In this document: positions 16,014 to 25,061 of the stretch, in pieces
How positions within the stretch are numbered: position 1 is the first letter of the stretch
Layout: each line of letters starts with the position of its first letter
Assembly (NCBI GenBank): GCA_964342575.1
Contig: CAYFGZ010000004.1
Span: forward strand, 12,061-76,060
DNA length: 64,000 nucleotides
Direction: 5' to 3'
Source of the DNA: GCA-002701455 sp964342575
GTDB lineage: Bacteria; Pseudomonadota; Alphaproteobacteria; Thalassobaculales; Thalassobaculaceae
The notes under the pieces: model-generated
What the model saw: the letters and a program-made list of their open reading frames with translations, nothing else
What the model was told of the DNA's origin: nothing
The model's database searches: none
Translations under genes and position numbers: made by a program

Positions 16014-18790
16014 TTGGCTATTCGTTTTAGAATGTTATTAGTGTGTAACTGGTCCGATTTATAATTTCCTGTTAGTGCATAGATAACTAAGTTAATCCCG
16101 AATCGAATAGAAAGTTCGCGCTGTGAGTGGGCTTTCTGACTCATGGAAAAAACGAAATCACCCTGTTTGTTTTTAGCCCAAGCCCTGATCCAATCGTTCG
16201 TGCCAGCTATTATTGGTGTTAATTCCCCAAATTTGGAAAATTGCCGATTTCTCACCCACAAAATTTCATTTGAAAACCGACCGGGGAATGACTTGAGTAT
16301 ATAAAAGCTGCGCATAAGGGTATGTTGCCTGGTTATAGGAACTAGCGGAAAGATATTTAGATGGGGTCCGATAGCTCTTAATTTTGGAACTAGAGAGGTA
16401 ATTTCTCGCACTGACCGGCGGCTTTCGATAGCATTTTGACTATCGATAAACAATATGCCGCCATTATCCATAAAGTTATTTAATCGATTTTGTACATTGA
16501 TGCTCAGTGGTTCTTTAAGCGCTGAAAGTGGACAGAATAATATATTGAAAAAAGCAAGATCATCACTCTCGATATTCACGCCAAGTGGGTCTCCCAATGA
16601 CGCAGCTGTTCGTTCTCTTAAAGCGTCAGTTAATGTTCTTAGTGCTGATAGGCTTAGAACGTCGGTTTCGTGGGTTCCCGATTTTGCAAAAACGAGCCGC
16701 GTTTGCGACGAGGCTGTAAGAGCAAACCTATCTGCGCTGCTCAGTTTAGAGTCTGCCAGAGCACTATTTGAAATGATATCTACAAATATACCTAATAAAA
16801 TGATCAGAAAGAGAAGTGAAACCTTCGGCAGAGTTTTTGTGAAAAAGTTTATTCTATCGTTATTCAAAAATAAGATTATCAAGGTGTCAATTAGCAATAA
16901 GCCAAGTGCTAGATAAAATAAATGCGCTGAAAGGTTCACAACGTTAACCAAATCGAAATTACTAGTTTCGATACCCCTAGGAATTACCGTTTCGGATTTT
17001 ATGTCTTTAGCGGTTAGGCTGAGGTTGAATGCAGCAGGTGCGCTGCTGCTTCCATAAAAGCCAGGGGGGTGTATAGGGCCTGGCTTTAGTTTTTTAGCTA
17101 GACCTATGTTTGGAATAATAATATCCGAGGTTGGTGGAACTCTTAATTGACCAAATCCATCAAGCAGCTTTAGTGCTGATAAGTTACTTAGGTAGGCACT
17201 GTTAGCGCGGGTTCGTTTCGATTTGATTAAGCGTTGCAACATTTCAACAAACTGTCCGGAAATAACCAGATCGCTCCATTCAGGAGTGGCGGTAGTATGG
17301 AAGAGAATGATACGACCATCACCTTTATTTTTGGCCGTTATAATAGGTGTTCCGTCACTCAAAGAGGCCCAAGTCTGTTGTTTCAGAGTGGGGGCAGGTG
17401 TAGCCAGAAGTTGACGCCTTACGAGGACGTCCTTGTAACGAGGCAAATTTGAGAGAGGAGAATTTCTATTGAAGGTAGTTATGTTGAGAGGTTGTTGCCA
17501 GGACAAACTGCCGCCAAAGGCCCTTTCTCGCCCACGTAATTTAACTGGAATCAAACTGTCGTTGGCTTCCTCACTTTCTCCCTCCAAATTTGCTGCTAAA
17601 TTTGGTCCTGAAAATCGAATTAAAGTGCCACCGGCTTCAACCCATTTTCTTATATTGGCCTTCTCCTCAATGGATATTTGGTAGGCATCTGGCACGAGAA
17701 TGATGGGGATATTTTTTTTTGAAAGCTTATCTAAAGTTCCCTTTTTTGTGTAGCTGCTGTCTGATAGAGCAGTTTTTAGGTAAAAGACTTCATTCAAAAG
17801 AGGGTGGGGAGACTGAGAGTTAATTCTGGTTGCTATTCCCACCGATACTTTTTTTAGCGATTCATCTACAAGATAAACAGCGGCGGCATTAGCTTCGTTT
17901 TGAAGGACAAATCGATTAATTTCGTTTTTCTTTTTTTCCGGTAATCTTACTTCAACGGTTTTAGTTAACTCCCCTTTTTTGAATGTTATATTAGAAGTTG
18001 TTATAACGCGATTATCTTTATTTACCGCGGAAAGTTTTGTTTTTCCTTCTAACTCTGCAGTTGATCGCATTACGGTTGCCTGGAGCGTTAGGCCCTTGTG
18101 TTTAATGTATGAAATAATGGTTGGGCCTAAAGATTTATTTTGAAGAAGTAATACCGGCCCATACTTTTTAAGGTGCTCGATGACATGGAACTTTTTAGAG
18201 TTAAATATTCCATCCGAAATCCAATGTGTCTCAAAATATCTGGGGAGTTGTTTTTTTACCTTATCTTGGGTTAGAAAGAGTGGATCTATAGACCAAGGTT
18301 TAGGTATAATTTGATCGACCAAGAGTAGGGCCTCTGATACCGTTAGAGGTCCCGCCAAACGACTTTTCCTATCTGGCTCTCGTGCTGTCGTTGCGACAAA
18401 AATGTCCTTTTTTTTCAGTTCTGCTGCCGAAATCAGTTTGTTGGCAGTTTGGCTCCTTTGTTGCCAACCTGATCCAGAAGCCCATCCGTTATCAATTACT
18501 ATCAATAATGGATGGCTTCCATTCAAGTGCTGAAAAGAATGCATTTTGGGATTGGCTAAAGCAATTATCAATAAGCTAATGTACGTTAGTCTTATTATGA
18601 CAATCCATAAAGGTGCCCTATCAGTAAATTGACGACTGGATTGTGATTGAGTGATTAACCAAAGTGCTGAGAACTTGTAGGTATTTGGAACAGGTGGCAT
18701 TGTACGCAGCATGAACCATACTAAGGGCACGCCCATAAGAGATAGAAGTAACCACGGTTCGGCAAATGCGACTGGCCCTATATTAAACAT
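16010..18790 (-). CDS. BatA-N and DUF4159 domain membrane protein
   Basis: A 926-residue protein. The N-terminus (about 1-80) is the BatA-type double transmembrane region (FAEPWLLLSLMGVPLVWFMLRTMPP). A VWA-like segment follows (LLIVIDNGWASGSG, degenerate MIDAS), then a second pair of hydrophobic segments near 640-690. The C-terminal 200 residues form DUF4159, an amidotransferase-like fold (RLVFAKSGTHETD to NGGILFIDSQ). It starts two bases after the DUF58 stop and overlaps the next gene, so all four genes are translated together. The four-gene set is widespread in alphaproteobacteria; its role is not established. Confidence 0.85.
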   Translation of the reverse strand: MFNIGPVAFAEPWLLLSLMGVPLVWFMLRTMPPVPNTYKFSALWLITQSQSSRQFTDRAPLWIVIIRLTYISLLIIALANPKMHSFQHLNGSHPLLIVIDNGWASGSGWQQRSQTANKLISAAELKKKDIFVATTAREPDRKSRLAGPLTVSEALLLVDQIIPKPWSIDPLFLTQDKVKKQLPRYFETHWISDGIFNSKKFHVIEHLKKYGPVLLLQNKSLGPTIISYIKHKGLTLQATVMRSTAELEGKTKLSAVNKDNRVITTSNITFKKGELTKTVEVRLPEKKKNEINRFVLQNEANAAAVYLVDESLKKVSVGIATRINSQSPHPLLNEVFYLKTALSDSSYTKKGTLDKLSKKNIPIILVPDAYQISIEEKANIRKWVEAGGTLIRFSGPNLAANLEGESEEANDSLIPVKLRGRERAFGGSLSWQQPLNITTFNRNSPLSNLPRYKDVLVRRQLLATPAPTLKQQTWASLSDGTPIITAKNKGDGRIILFHTTATPEWSDLVISGQFVEMLQRLIKSKRTRANSAYLSNLSALKLLDGFGQLRVPPTSDIIIPNIGLAKKLKPGPIHPPGFYGSSSAPAAFNLSLTAKDIKSETVIPRGIETSNFDLVNVVNLSAHLFYLALGLLLIDTLIILFLNNDRINFFTKTLPKVSLLFLIILLGIFVDIISNSALADSKLSSADRFALTASSQTRLVFAKSGTHETDVLSLSALRTLTDALRERTAASLGDPLGVNIESDDLAFFNILFCPLSALKEPLSINVQNRLNNFMDNGGILFIDSQNAIESRRSVREITSLVPKLRAIGPHLNIFPLVPITRQHTLMRSFYILKSFPGRFSNEILWVRNRQFSKFGELTPIIAGTNDWIRAWAKNKQGDFVFSMSQKAHSQRELSIRFGINLVIYALTGNYKSDQLHTNNILKRIAK

Positions 18791-18791
18791 A

Positions 18792-19661
18792 TCATTTGGC
18801 CAAACGGTTTTGGTTTATTAATCTATACAGAACTAACTTTAGAATAACTTCTGCTTTCGTTTCCGTCGAAAAATTAAAAAATTCCCAACCAATGTCCTTT
18901 GCTATTTTATTCAGATAGTTTCTATGTTCTGCTAGCCCGTTCATATAGTCTATACGAATTTCTTCCGCCCGTTGTAAAAGCTGAGAATCCCGTCCTTCTA
19001 TACTTTCAAACTTTATTCTTCCTTGGAATGGAAAAGTTTCTTCTGCTGGATCCAAGATTTGTATTAAGCTGCCTTTACAACCTTGCTGGGCTAGTTGTCG
19101 GGCCTGTTTCTCGAAACTTGTGCTTGGGTTTATAAAGTCGCTGACTAGGATTACTCGGGAGGATTTAGACAAGCTCTTAGTAACAGGTATAGCGCCCTTA
19201 TCTTTGTTAGAGGACATAGCTTGGATAAAATTTTCAAAACCGAGTTGGCCGTTCTTAGCAGGAAGTTTGGATCCTAAATAAGAAATGCGTTCACCTCCAT
19301 TTCTAAAAATCGCAGCTAGCGATAATATAACTAATTCAGCAAGTTCTTTTTTCCCCACCTGAACTAAACCGGAATGGTAGGACATAGTGGGAGAACGAGA
19401 TCTCCATAGCCAAATGGTGTGTTCAGTTTCCCATTCTTTATCTTGGACTATGAATTCGTCGCTTTTGGCAGATTTTCTCCAATCTATTGCTTGCAATGAA
19501 TCATAAGGTTCAAACTTTCGAAACTGCAAAAATGATCCCCTGTTTCCAGTCTTTTTGCTTTCGTGGTACCCGTGTCTTGCAGAGAAAGTTACTTTTTTGG
19601 TCTTAAATTGAAATGCGAAAAACTGTTTCGCTAGCAGTTCCGCTTTTTCGATGTTCATCAT
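18792..19661 (-). CDS. DUF58 domain protein, MoxR partner
   Basis: About 289 residues. The GRRGGSGTE-like region is represented by HGYHESKKTGNRGSFLQFRKFEPYDSLQAIDWRKSAK (given in pieces: HGYHESKKTGNRGSF, FEPYDSLQAIDW), the DUF58 signature found next to MoxR ATPases. A VWA-like stretch follows (VILVSDFINP). The start is set at ATG 19661, which overlaps the MoxR TGA as ATGA; an upstream TTG at 19676 would overlap more. Known families suggest a substrate or partner of the MoxR chaperone-like ATPase; the actual target is unknown. Confidence 0.87.
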   Translation of the reverse strand: MMNIEKAELLAKQFFAFQFKTKKVTFSARHGYHESKKTGNRGSFLQFRKFEPYDSLQAIDWRKSAKSDEFIVQDKEWETEHTIWLWRSRSPTMSYHSGLVQVGKKELAELVILSLAAIFRNGGERISYLGSKLPAKNGQLGFENFIQAMSSNKDKGAIPVTKSLSKSSRVILVSDFINPSTSFEKQARQLAQQGCKGSLIQILDPAEETFPFQGRIKFESIEGRDSQLLQRAEEIRIDYMNGLAEHRNYLNKIAKDIGWEFFNFSTETKAEVILKLVLYRLINQNRLAK

Positions 19662-20668
19662 CTGTATTTTTTGCAAATAATATCGATAATATCATTTGCA
19701 ACGAAATTATCCGTTTGAGCGGTAAAGCTCAATGCCATTCGATGTTTAAGTACCGGTTTGGCTAGTGCTAAGACGTCTTCAATCGAAGGGGACAGCCTTC
19801 CATCCAAGATGGCCCGGGCCCTGCAGGACAGCAACAGAGCTTGGCTTGCGCGAGGGCCAGCTCCCCAGGCAACATATTTCTTGACTTGATCTATTTCTGA
19901 ACTATCAGGTCTACTTGCCGTGACGACGGATAATATGACGTCTAAAACAGATTTTGATACGGGAATATTACCTACAAGCGACTGTGCAGAAGCTAAATCA
20001 ATTTGATGCATTTCGTTGGAAAAAGTGGTTTTTTGAGGAGAGGATTCATTTATTAACATTCTTCGCTCGGCTGTTCTATCCGGATAATCAAGATCGATTT
20101 GCATTAAAAATCTATCTAGTTGGGCTTCTGGTAAAGGATATGTACCCTCTTGTTCAAGAGGGTTTTGTGTCGCCAATACATGGAACGGGGATGGCAAGTC
20201 TAAGGTTTCGCCGGCTATAGTAACTTGCTTTTCCTGCATAGCTTGAAGTAGGGCGGATTGACTCCGAGGGCTGGCCCGATTTATTTCGTCGACCATCAGT
20301 ATTTGGCTAAAGATCGGCCCTTTTATGAAACGAAAATACCTGTGCCCCTTATTATCTGTATCTAATACTTCAGACCCCAAGATATCTGCCGGCATTAAAT
20401 CTGGCGTACACTGAATTCTTCTATTAGTTGAACCAGTTAAACACCCCACAGCCTGAACGATTGTAGTTTTTGCAAGTCCTGGTACACCTACCAGCAAGGC
20501 GTGCCCCCCCGACAAAATGGTGATTAAAGTAAGGTCTATTGCTTCTGATTGTCCAAATACTATCGACGATAGCCGAGACCTAATGTTACTCATACTTTTC
20601 CTTACAGCCTCAACTTTCTCTATTATTTGCTCGTCCGTGGTTTTTGTTGAAGCTATGTCATTTTCCAT
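19658..20668 (-). CDS. MoxR-family AAA+ ATPase
   Basis: A 336-residue AAA+ protein of the MoxR group, thought to act as a chaperone that matures or activates VWA-domain partners. Walker A is GVPGLAKTT (61-69), Walker B LMVDEINRA (about 124-132), sensor 1 ATQNPLEQEG, and the C-terminal lid includes GAGPRASQAL. First gene of a four-gene coupled operon with DUF58, DUF4159 and a VWA-like protein. It is divergent from DUF1285 across 60 bases. The gene order is a conserved alphaproteobacterial neighbourhood. Confidence 0.94.
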   Translation of the reverse strand: MENDIASTKTTDEQIIEKVEAVRKSMSNIRSRLSSIVFGQSEAIDLTLITILSGGHALLVGVPGLAKTTIVQAVGCLTGSTNRRIQCTPDLMPADILGSEVLDTDNKGHRYFRFIKGPIFSQILMVDEINRASPRSQSALLQAMQEKQVTIAGETLDLPSPFHVLATQNPLEQEGTYPLPEAQLDRFLMQIDLDYPDRTAERRMLINESSPQKTTFSNEMHQIDLASAQSLVGNIPVSKSVLDVILSVVTASRPDSSEIDQVKKYVAWGAGPRASQALLLSCRARAILDGRLSPSIEDVLALAKPVLKHRMALSFTAQTDNFVANDIIDIICKKYR

Positions 20669-20728
20669 ATGAGGTCATACCTTGTCCAGGTTGATTTCAG
20701 AGGTGTTCTCGATCATATTTGATTATCT

Positions 20729-21319
20729 TTGTGTATTATAGGGTATGAAGACTTGGCAGATAAGGTTAACAAATTAACTCGATTAGTGAAACAATTGGAG
20801 CGACCTTACACAAGAAATACAGAGATGCCGATTCAGAATTTTGAGTTGCGGATAGCAGCGGATGGTATTTGGTACTATCGAGAAACTCCGATCAATAGAA
20901 TTGCATTGGTGCAATTATTTGCAAAAGTGCTTCAAAAGGATAGTGATGGTAAATATTGGTTGATTACGCCAATGGAACGGGGTTTGATTGAGGTTGACGA
21001 TGCACCTTTTTTGGCCGTTGACGTTAATCAAGTAGGTGGTCAGGAACATCAGGATATTTCTCTAGTTTTTAGGACAAATTTAGATGAAGAGATTGTTTGT
21101 GGACCTGAGAACCCACTAAGAGTCGAAATAGAGCCTGAGACGCAGGAGCCAAGCCCCTATATCCTTGTGCGAGACAAGTTGGAAGCAAGGATTACCCGAT
21201 CAGTTTTTTATCAACTGGTAGAACTGTCTAGCGAGCGTATAATTAAGGGAAAGAGGATACTAGGAGTATGGAGCGAGGCAACGTTTTTTCCGCTGGGGCC
21301 AATAGATATGGACTCGTGA
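20729..21319 (+). CDS. DUF1285 domain protein
   Basis: Up to 196 residues. The stretch ELRIAADGIWYYRETPINR, then LVQLFAKVLQ, DGKYWLITPME and VDDAPFLAVDV identify DUF1285, a small alpha/beta protein of unknown function. Start uncertain: no in-frame ATG occurs before residue 33, and the well-conserved part begins right after it, so a TTG at 20729 or 20753 is likely. No convincing Shine-Dalgarno site is seen at either. It is divergent from moxR and overlaps the NUDIX gene, a standard alphaproteobacterial order leading into cca. Confidence 0.85.
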   Translation: MCIIGYEDLADKVNKLTRLVKQLERPYTRNTEMPIQNFELRIAADGIWYYRETPINRIALVQLFAKVLQKDSDGKYWLITPMERGLIEVDDAPFLAVDVNQVGGQEHQDISLVFRTNLDEEIVCGPENPLRVEIEPETQEPSPYILVRDKLEARITRSVFYQLVELSSERIIKGKRILGVWSEATFFPLGPIDMDS

Positions 21320-21945
21320 CATTAGATCATTTCAGAGTGCTGTTTTCGCAAGCTCTAAAAAAAACAAATCATCGGCCTGATAAAACAGTCGGTTCAGGAG
21401 ACCATGACTTAAATCCAGGAATGCTTATTCCCCGAAAAAGTACGCCAGCTTCTGTATTGATTCCGGTAATTGGTAGGCCTGGGCACCCCACTATTTTACT
21501 GACAAAACGATCGGAAAGCTTGTCTCACCATGCTGGACAGGTGAGTTTTCCAGGCGGAAGAATGGAAGAAAGTGATGCAAGCGAGGCAGAAACGGCATTA
21601 CGTGAGACAGAAGAAGAGATAGGACTGAGACGCAAATATATTGAGATAATTGGACAACTAGAAACATACGATACCAGAACTGGTTTCAGAGTCACACCGG
21701 TGGTAGGACTTGTAAAACCTCCCTTTGAATTGAGGATCAATCCAATAGAGGTTGCCGAGATATTTGAGGTTCCGGTTTCCTTTATACTAAATAGGATGAA
21801 TCACGAAAGACATAGTCGGGAATGGCAGGATACAATGAGGAAATTTTACGTTTTGCCTCACCCCGATCATTACATCTGGGGTGCGACGGCTGGTATGCTG
21901 GTCAACCTGGCGGAAATGTTATTAGAAGTATTGGAAGAGTCTTAA
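21316..21945 (+). CDS. CoA pyrophosphatase, NUDIX family (NudL-like)
   Basis: Hydrolyses CoA and oxidised CoA to phosphopantetheine and 3',5'-ADP. The CoA-pyrophosphatase signature LLTKRSESLSHHAGQVSFPGG directly precedes the Nudix box, which ends in LRETEEEIGL with the metal-binding glutamates. The start is set at GTG 21316, which overlaps the DUF1285 TGA as GTGA; an ATG at 21268 with a GAGGA site is an alternative that adds 16 residues and a 52-base overlap. Followed four bases later by cca. Confidence 0.87.
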   Translation: MTLDHFRVLFSQALKKTNHRPDKTVGSGDHDLNPGMLIPRKSTPASVLIPVIGRPGHPTILLTKRSESLSHHAGQVSFPGGRMEESDASEAETALRETEEEIGLRRKYIEIIGQLETYDTRTGFRVTPVVGLVKPPFELRINPIEVAEIFEVPVSFILNRMNHERHSREWQDTMRKFYVLPHPDHYIWGATAGMLVNLAEMLLEVLEES

Positions 21946-21948
21946 AAC

Positions 21949-23139
21949 ATGAATTCTTGGGCGTTCGAAAAGTGGTGGAGGCAAGAGCCTATCTCTACTT
22001 TAATGGAGGTACTTAACGTTCCGTTGGGCTCTGCTCGATTTGTTGGGGGGTGTGTTCGCAATACTATCTTAGGAATTTCCATTACAGATGTCGACATTGC
22101 CACCAAGCATTTACCCAACAAAACAATCGAGTTACTGAAAATTGCTGGTATAAAATATAAAACTATTGGGTTATCCCACGGCACAGTGACGGCTTTTATT
22201 GACAATAATAAATTCGAAATTACCACTTTGCGCCGGGATGTTGAAACTTATGGCCGCCATGCCAAAGTAGAATATACTGACTGTTGGTACGAGGATGCGA
22301 CGAGGCGAGATTTTACGATGAACGCTCTATTTATGAGTTCGGCGGGAGAAATTTTCGATCCGCTAGATTCGAAAAGTGATGTTTTGGCTGGATATGTGCG
22401 ATTTGTTGGGGTTCCGTCTGATCGATTGAACGAAGATTTTTTGCGTGTTTTGCGGTTTTTCAGGTTTCACGCTCATTATGGGCGGGGAGAAATGGATCCA
22501 TCGGGCCTAGCTGCGTGTAAAAAATACGCATCCAAAGTGAATCAATTAGCTGGGGAACGTGTTAGGGAAGAGATATTCCAAATTCTTGTGGCAAAAAATG
22601 CAAATTATATTGTTGAAAAAATGTTGGAATGCGAAATTTTTCCAGAAATTCCTCGCGAAAAAGCACGGTTGGAGGCCTTCAAAAGGCTAAATGCTATGGA
22701 GGGTACTCCTGATCCCGTAAGACGATTAGCAGTGCTCGTTACTGGGCCAACGGCACCCATTGTTGATCGCCTTAAGCTGTCCAAATCGATAGCTGAAAGG
22801 CTCGTTTTTTTGGCAGAAACCCAGCTTGAGGTAGAATTTAACTTAAAATTAATCAAGGCTGGGATATACCTTCACGGAAAAGAAAGATATCTGGATTTAG
22901 TAATTTGTAAGACTGCCTTGAATCCCGCTTTTGGCAGTTTTCTTGAAAATACTCGAAAGCTTGTAAAAAAGTGGATTCCACCTCAATTTCCTATTAGTGG
23001 GAAAGATGTTATTGCGCTGGGTGTGCAACCAGGGGTTTGTGTTGGAAAAATTCTTAGAGAAACAGAGGAATGGTGGATAGCCGGAGATTTCTTGGCCAAC
23101 CATGAGGATTGTATAAGATGGATAAAATCGCGAACATAA
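21949..23139 (+). CDS. cca: CCA tRNA nucleotidyltransferase / poly(A) polymerase family
   Basis: Adds or repairs the 3' CCA end of tRNAs. The nucleotidyltransferase signature GGCVRNTILG..ITDVDIAT (about 27-47) carries the catalytic aspartates. RRDVETYGRHAKVEYTD (about 92-108) and RRDFTMNALF follow, with the RNA-binding head domain (FLRVLRFFRFHAHYG) next. The 396 residues match alphaproteobacterial class II enzymes. No HD domain motif is visible at the C-terminus. Last of the DUF1285-NUDIX-cca run. Confidence 0.92.
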   Translation: MNSWAFEKWWRQEPISTLMEVLNVPLGSARFVGGCVRNTILGISITDVDIATKHLPNKTIELLKIAGIKYKTIGLSHGTVTAFIDNNKFEITTLRRDVETYGRHAKVEYTDCWYEDATRRDFTMNALFMSSAGEIFDPLDSKSDVLAGYVRFVGVPSDRLNEDFLRVLRFFRFHAHYGRGEMDPSGLAACKKYASKVNQLAGERVREEIFQILVAKNANYIVEKMLECEIFPEIPREKARLEAFKRLNAMEGTPDPVRRLAVLVTGPTAPIVDRLKLSKSIAERLVFLAETQLEVEFNLKLIKAGIYLHGKERYLDLVICKTALNPAFGSFLENTRKLVKKWIPPQFPISGKDVIALGVQPGVCVGKILRETEEWWIAGDFLANHEDCIRWIKSRT

Positions 23140-23159
23140 CTAGGGGTGAGGTCTGAGAA

Positions 23160-23930
23160 ATGGGAAGAATACTACAAGCAGCAGAGGCACTTATAGTAGC
23201 TAGATCGACGAACGAAGCACTCATTGAATATCCAAATAAATCTGAACCTACTAGTGTTGACGACGCTTTTGCCATTCAGGACGCTGTGCTTGAAAAAACG
23301 GAGGCGAAGATTGGCGCTTGGAAGGTTGGCCCGGCCACGTCAAGTTTTCCAGCCACCTGTGCTGTCATACCCAGTGATAATGTTATACGTTCGCCTGCAA
23401 GTTTACCCAATACTCTAAGATTAAAGGCTGTAGAGTGTGAAGTGGCATTTAGGTTGAGCATGGATTTACCGGCCGACAGAGGACCATACACATCAGATGA
23501 TGTAAAGGCTTCGATTGCCACGGCAATGGTTGCAATAGAAGCAGTTGAGACGCGTTATAACACTTGGCCTGTTCCGGACCCTATCTGGGCATTGGCTGAT
23601 AGTCAGAGCAATGAAGCACTGATAATTGGAGAAGAAACTGATTTCTTGGATAATGTTGATATTGGTGGACTTCGTGCGAACTTTACGATTGACAACGAAA
23701 ACATTCCTGCAAGCAAAGGATTTCCAGGGGGAGATCCATTTAGTCTTATCGCGTGGCTTGCGGAGCACTTATCTAGCAGGGCTCCAGTTATATCAAAAAG
23801 GGGTTTAAAGAAGGGCGATATCGTTACTACCGGGTCGTGGAACGGGGTCGATTTTGCACGCAATAATTCCACAGTTACAGCAGAATTTGAAAACCTAGGC
23901 GTCGCCCATCTGACTTATGTAACCAAATAA
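23160..23930 (+). CDS. 2-keto-4-pentenoate hydratase-like protein
   Basis: A 256-residue protein of the MhpD/HpcG hydratase group (fumarylacetoacetase-like fold). IGAWKVGPATSS near 57-68, ECEVAFRLSMDLP near 98-110 with metal-ligand glutamates, VEAVETRYNTW, and KKGDIVTTGSWNGV at the C-terminus are typical. These enzymes hydrate 2-hydroxypenta-2,4-dienoates made by meta-cleavage. No meta-cleavage dioxygenase or aldolase gene is near, so the substrate may be another 2-oxo-3-enoate. ATG 23160 follows a GGGGTGAGG stretch. Confidence 0.85.
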   Translation: MGRILQAAEALIVARSTNEALIEYPNKSEPTSVDDAFAIQDAVLEKTEAKIGAWKVGPATSSFPATCAVIPSDNVIRSPASLPNTLRLKAVECEVAFRLSMDLPADRGPYTSDDVKASIATAMVAIEAVETRYNTWPVPDPIWALADSQSNEALIIGEETDFLDNVDIGGLRANFTIDNENIPASKGFPGGDPFSLIAWLAEHLSSRAPVISKRGLKKGDIVTTGSWNGVDFARNNSTVTAEFENLGVAHLTYVTK

Positions 23931-23972
23931 AGTTGAAATCACTTAGTATGGCTCTAACTTGATCAACAGATG

Positions 23973-24863
23973 TTAAAAAGAATCTAGTTTTTCCATGTTA
24001 GGGGCTGGCCAAGTCACCATCGGGGGTAAGCTCATTAAAATGGCTTCTACATCGCCACCGGTTTTTAGCCCGAACAGTGTGCCGCGATCGTAAAGCAAAT
24101 TAAATTCGACATATCTACCGCGTTTAACAAGTTGACTTTCCCTTTGGGCTTCAGTCCATGAATCATTCATGCGGTGTTCTACTATAGAGGGAAATATGTT
24201 CTTGAATGTTGAGCCAATTTCCTTAGTAAACCTATAATCTTTGTCGAAGTCATCATCCAGTTGATCAAAAAAAATTCCACCAACGCCTCGTGGTTCATCG
24301 CGGTGTTGTATGTAAAAATATTCATCACACCATTTTTTGAAACGCGTGTAATAGCCTAAATCATGTTTGTCGCATGCTTTCTGAAAAGCATCATGAAATA
24401 ATTTTGCATCCTCGGCATTAGGGACCATTGGTGTCAGATCTGCTCCACCTCCGAACCATGATTTAGTCGTAGTAATGTGTCTAGTATTCATGTGCACAGC
24501 TGGAACGAGGGGGGACCACATATGGGCAACCACTGAAATACCTGATGCCCAAAATCTAGGGTCATCTTCTGCACCCGGTATCTGTCTTCTGAAATCGACG
24601 GATAATTCGCCATTAACTGTAGATACATTCACTCCTACTTTCTCGAAGAGACGACCCTCCATTATAGACATTTCTCCCCCCCCGCCACCATCCCTCTCCC
24701 AACGTTTGCGTTTGAATTTTCCAGCGGGTAGACCTTTTAGAGGACCTTCATAACTATTTTCAAGTTCTTCAAAAATTGCACAAAGCTGATCGCGAAGGTG
24801 TTTAAACCATTTTTTCGCCTCTAACTTTTGAATTTCGGTGGATAGATACATTGGAAACTCCAT
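23973..24863 (-). CDS. hemF: Oxygen-dependent coproporphyrinogen III oxidase
   Basis: Catalyses the O2-dependent decarboxylation of coproporphyrinogen III to protoporphyrinogen IX, in the cytoplasm, without metals. The 296 residues contain the landmarks GGGGEMSIMEGRLFEKVGVN, HMNTRH, SWFGGGADLTP, HRDEPRGVGGIFFD and EFNLLYDRGTLFGL. Aerobic haem synthesis is implied. It is convergent with the hydratase gene, with about 40 bases between stops and no clear terminator hairpin. Confidence 0.96.
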   Translation of the reverse strand: MEFPMYLSTEIQKLEAKKWFKHLRDQLCAIFEELENSYEGPLKGLPAGKFKRKRWERDGGGGGEMSIMEGRLFEKVGVNVSTVNGELSVDFRRQIPGAEDDPRFWASGISVVAHMWSPLVPAVHMNTRHITTTKSWFGGGADLTPMVPNAEDAKLFHDAFQKACDKHDLGYYTRFKKWCDEYFYIQHRDEPRGVGGIFFDQLDDDFDKDYRFTKEIGSTFKNIFPSIVEHRMNDSWTEAQRESQLVKRGRYVEFNLLYDRGTLFGLKTGGDVEAILMSLPPMVTWPAPNMEKLDSF

Positions 24864-25061
24864 ACGTAGCCAAATAGATCATTTGCAATTTATCGTACCG
24901 CTTAGACCTATTTGAATACATTGCTAATGACTTCTTCTTCAAAAGCAATAAGAAAAGGTTTTAAATTAATAATATCCATAATAAATTTCTGATATTTTTT
25001 TAACAACGCCTAGCATCTGTTAATTAGACAAATCATAAGCAACTGGAAAATAGAGACCGAA

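Noticed and set aside
16455..16916. 153-residue plus-strand reading frame within the DUF4159 gene
   Set aside because: It is a shadow of the opposite-strand gene; composition is Ser/Leu-rich with no family features.
24864..25061. 198-base gap between hemF and the phosphodiesterase-like gene, examined for RNA genes
   Set aside because: It is AT-rich with no stem-loop or tRNA features visible by eye.
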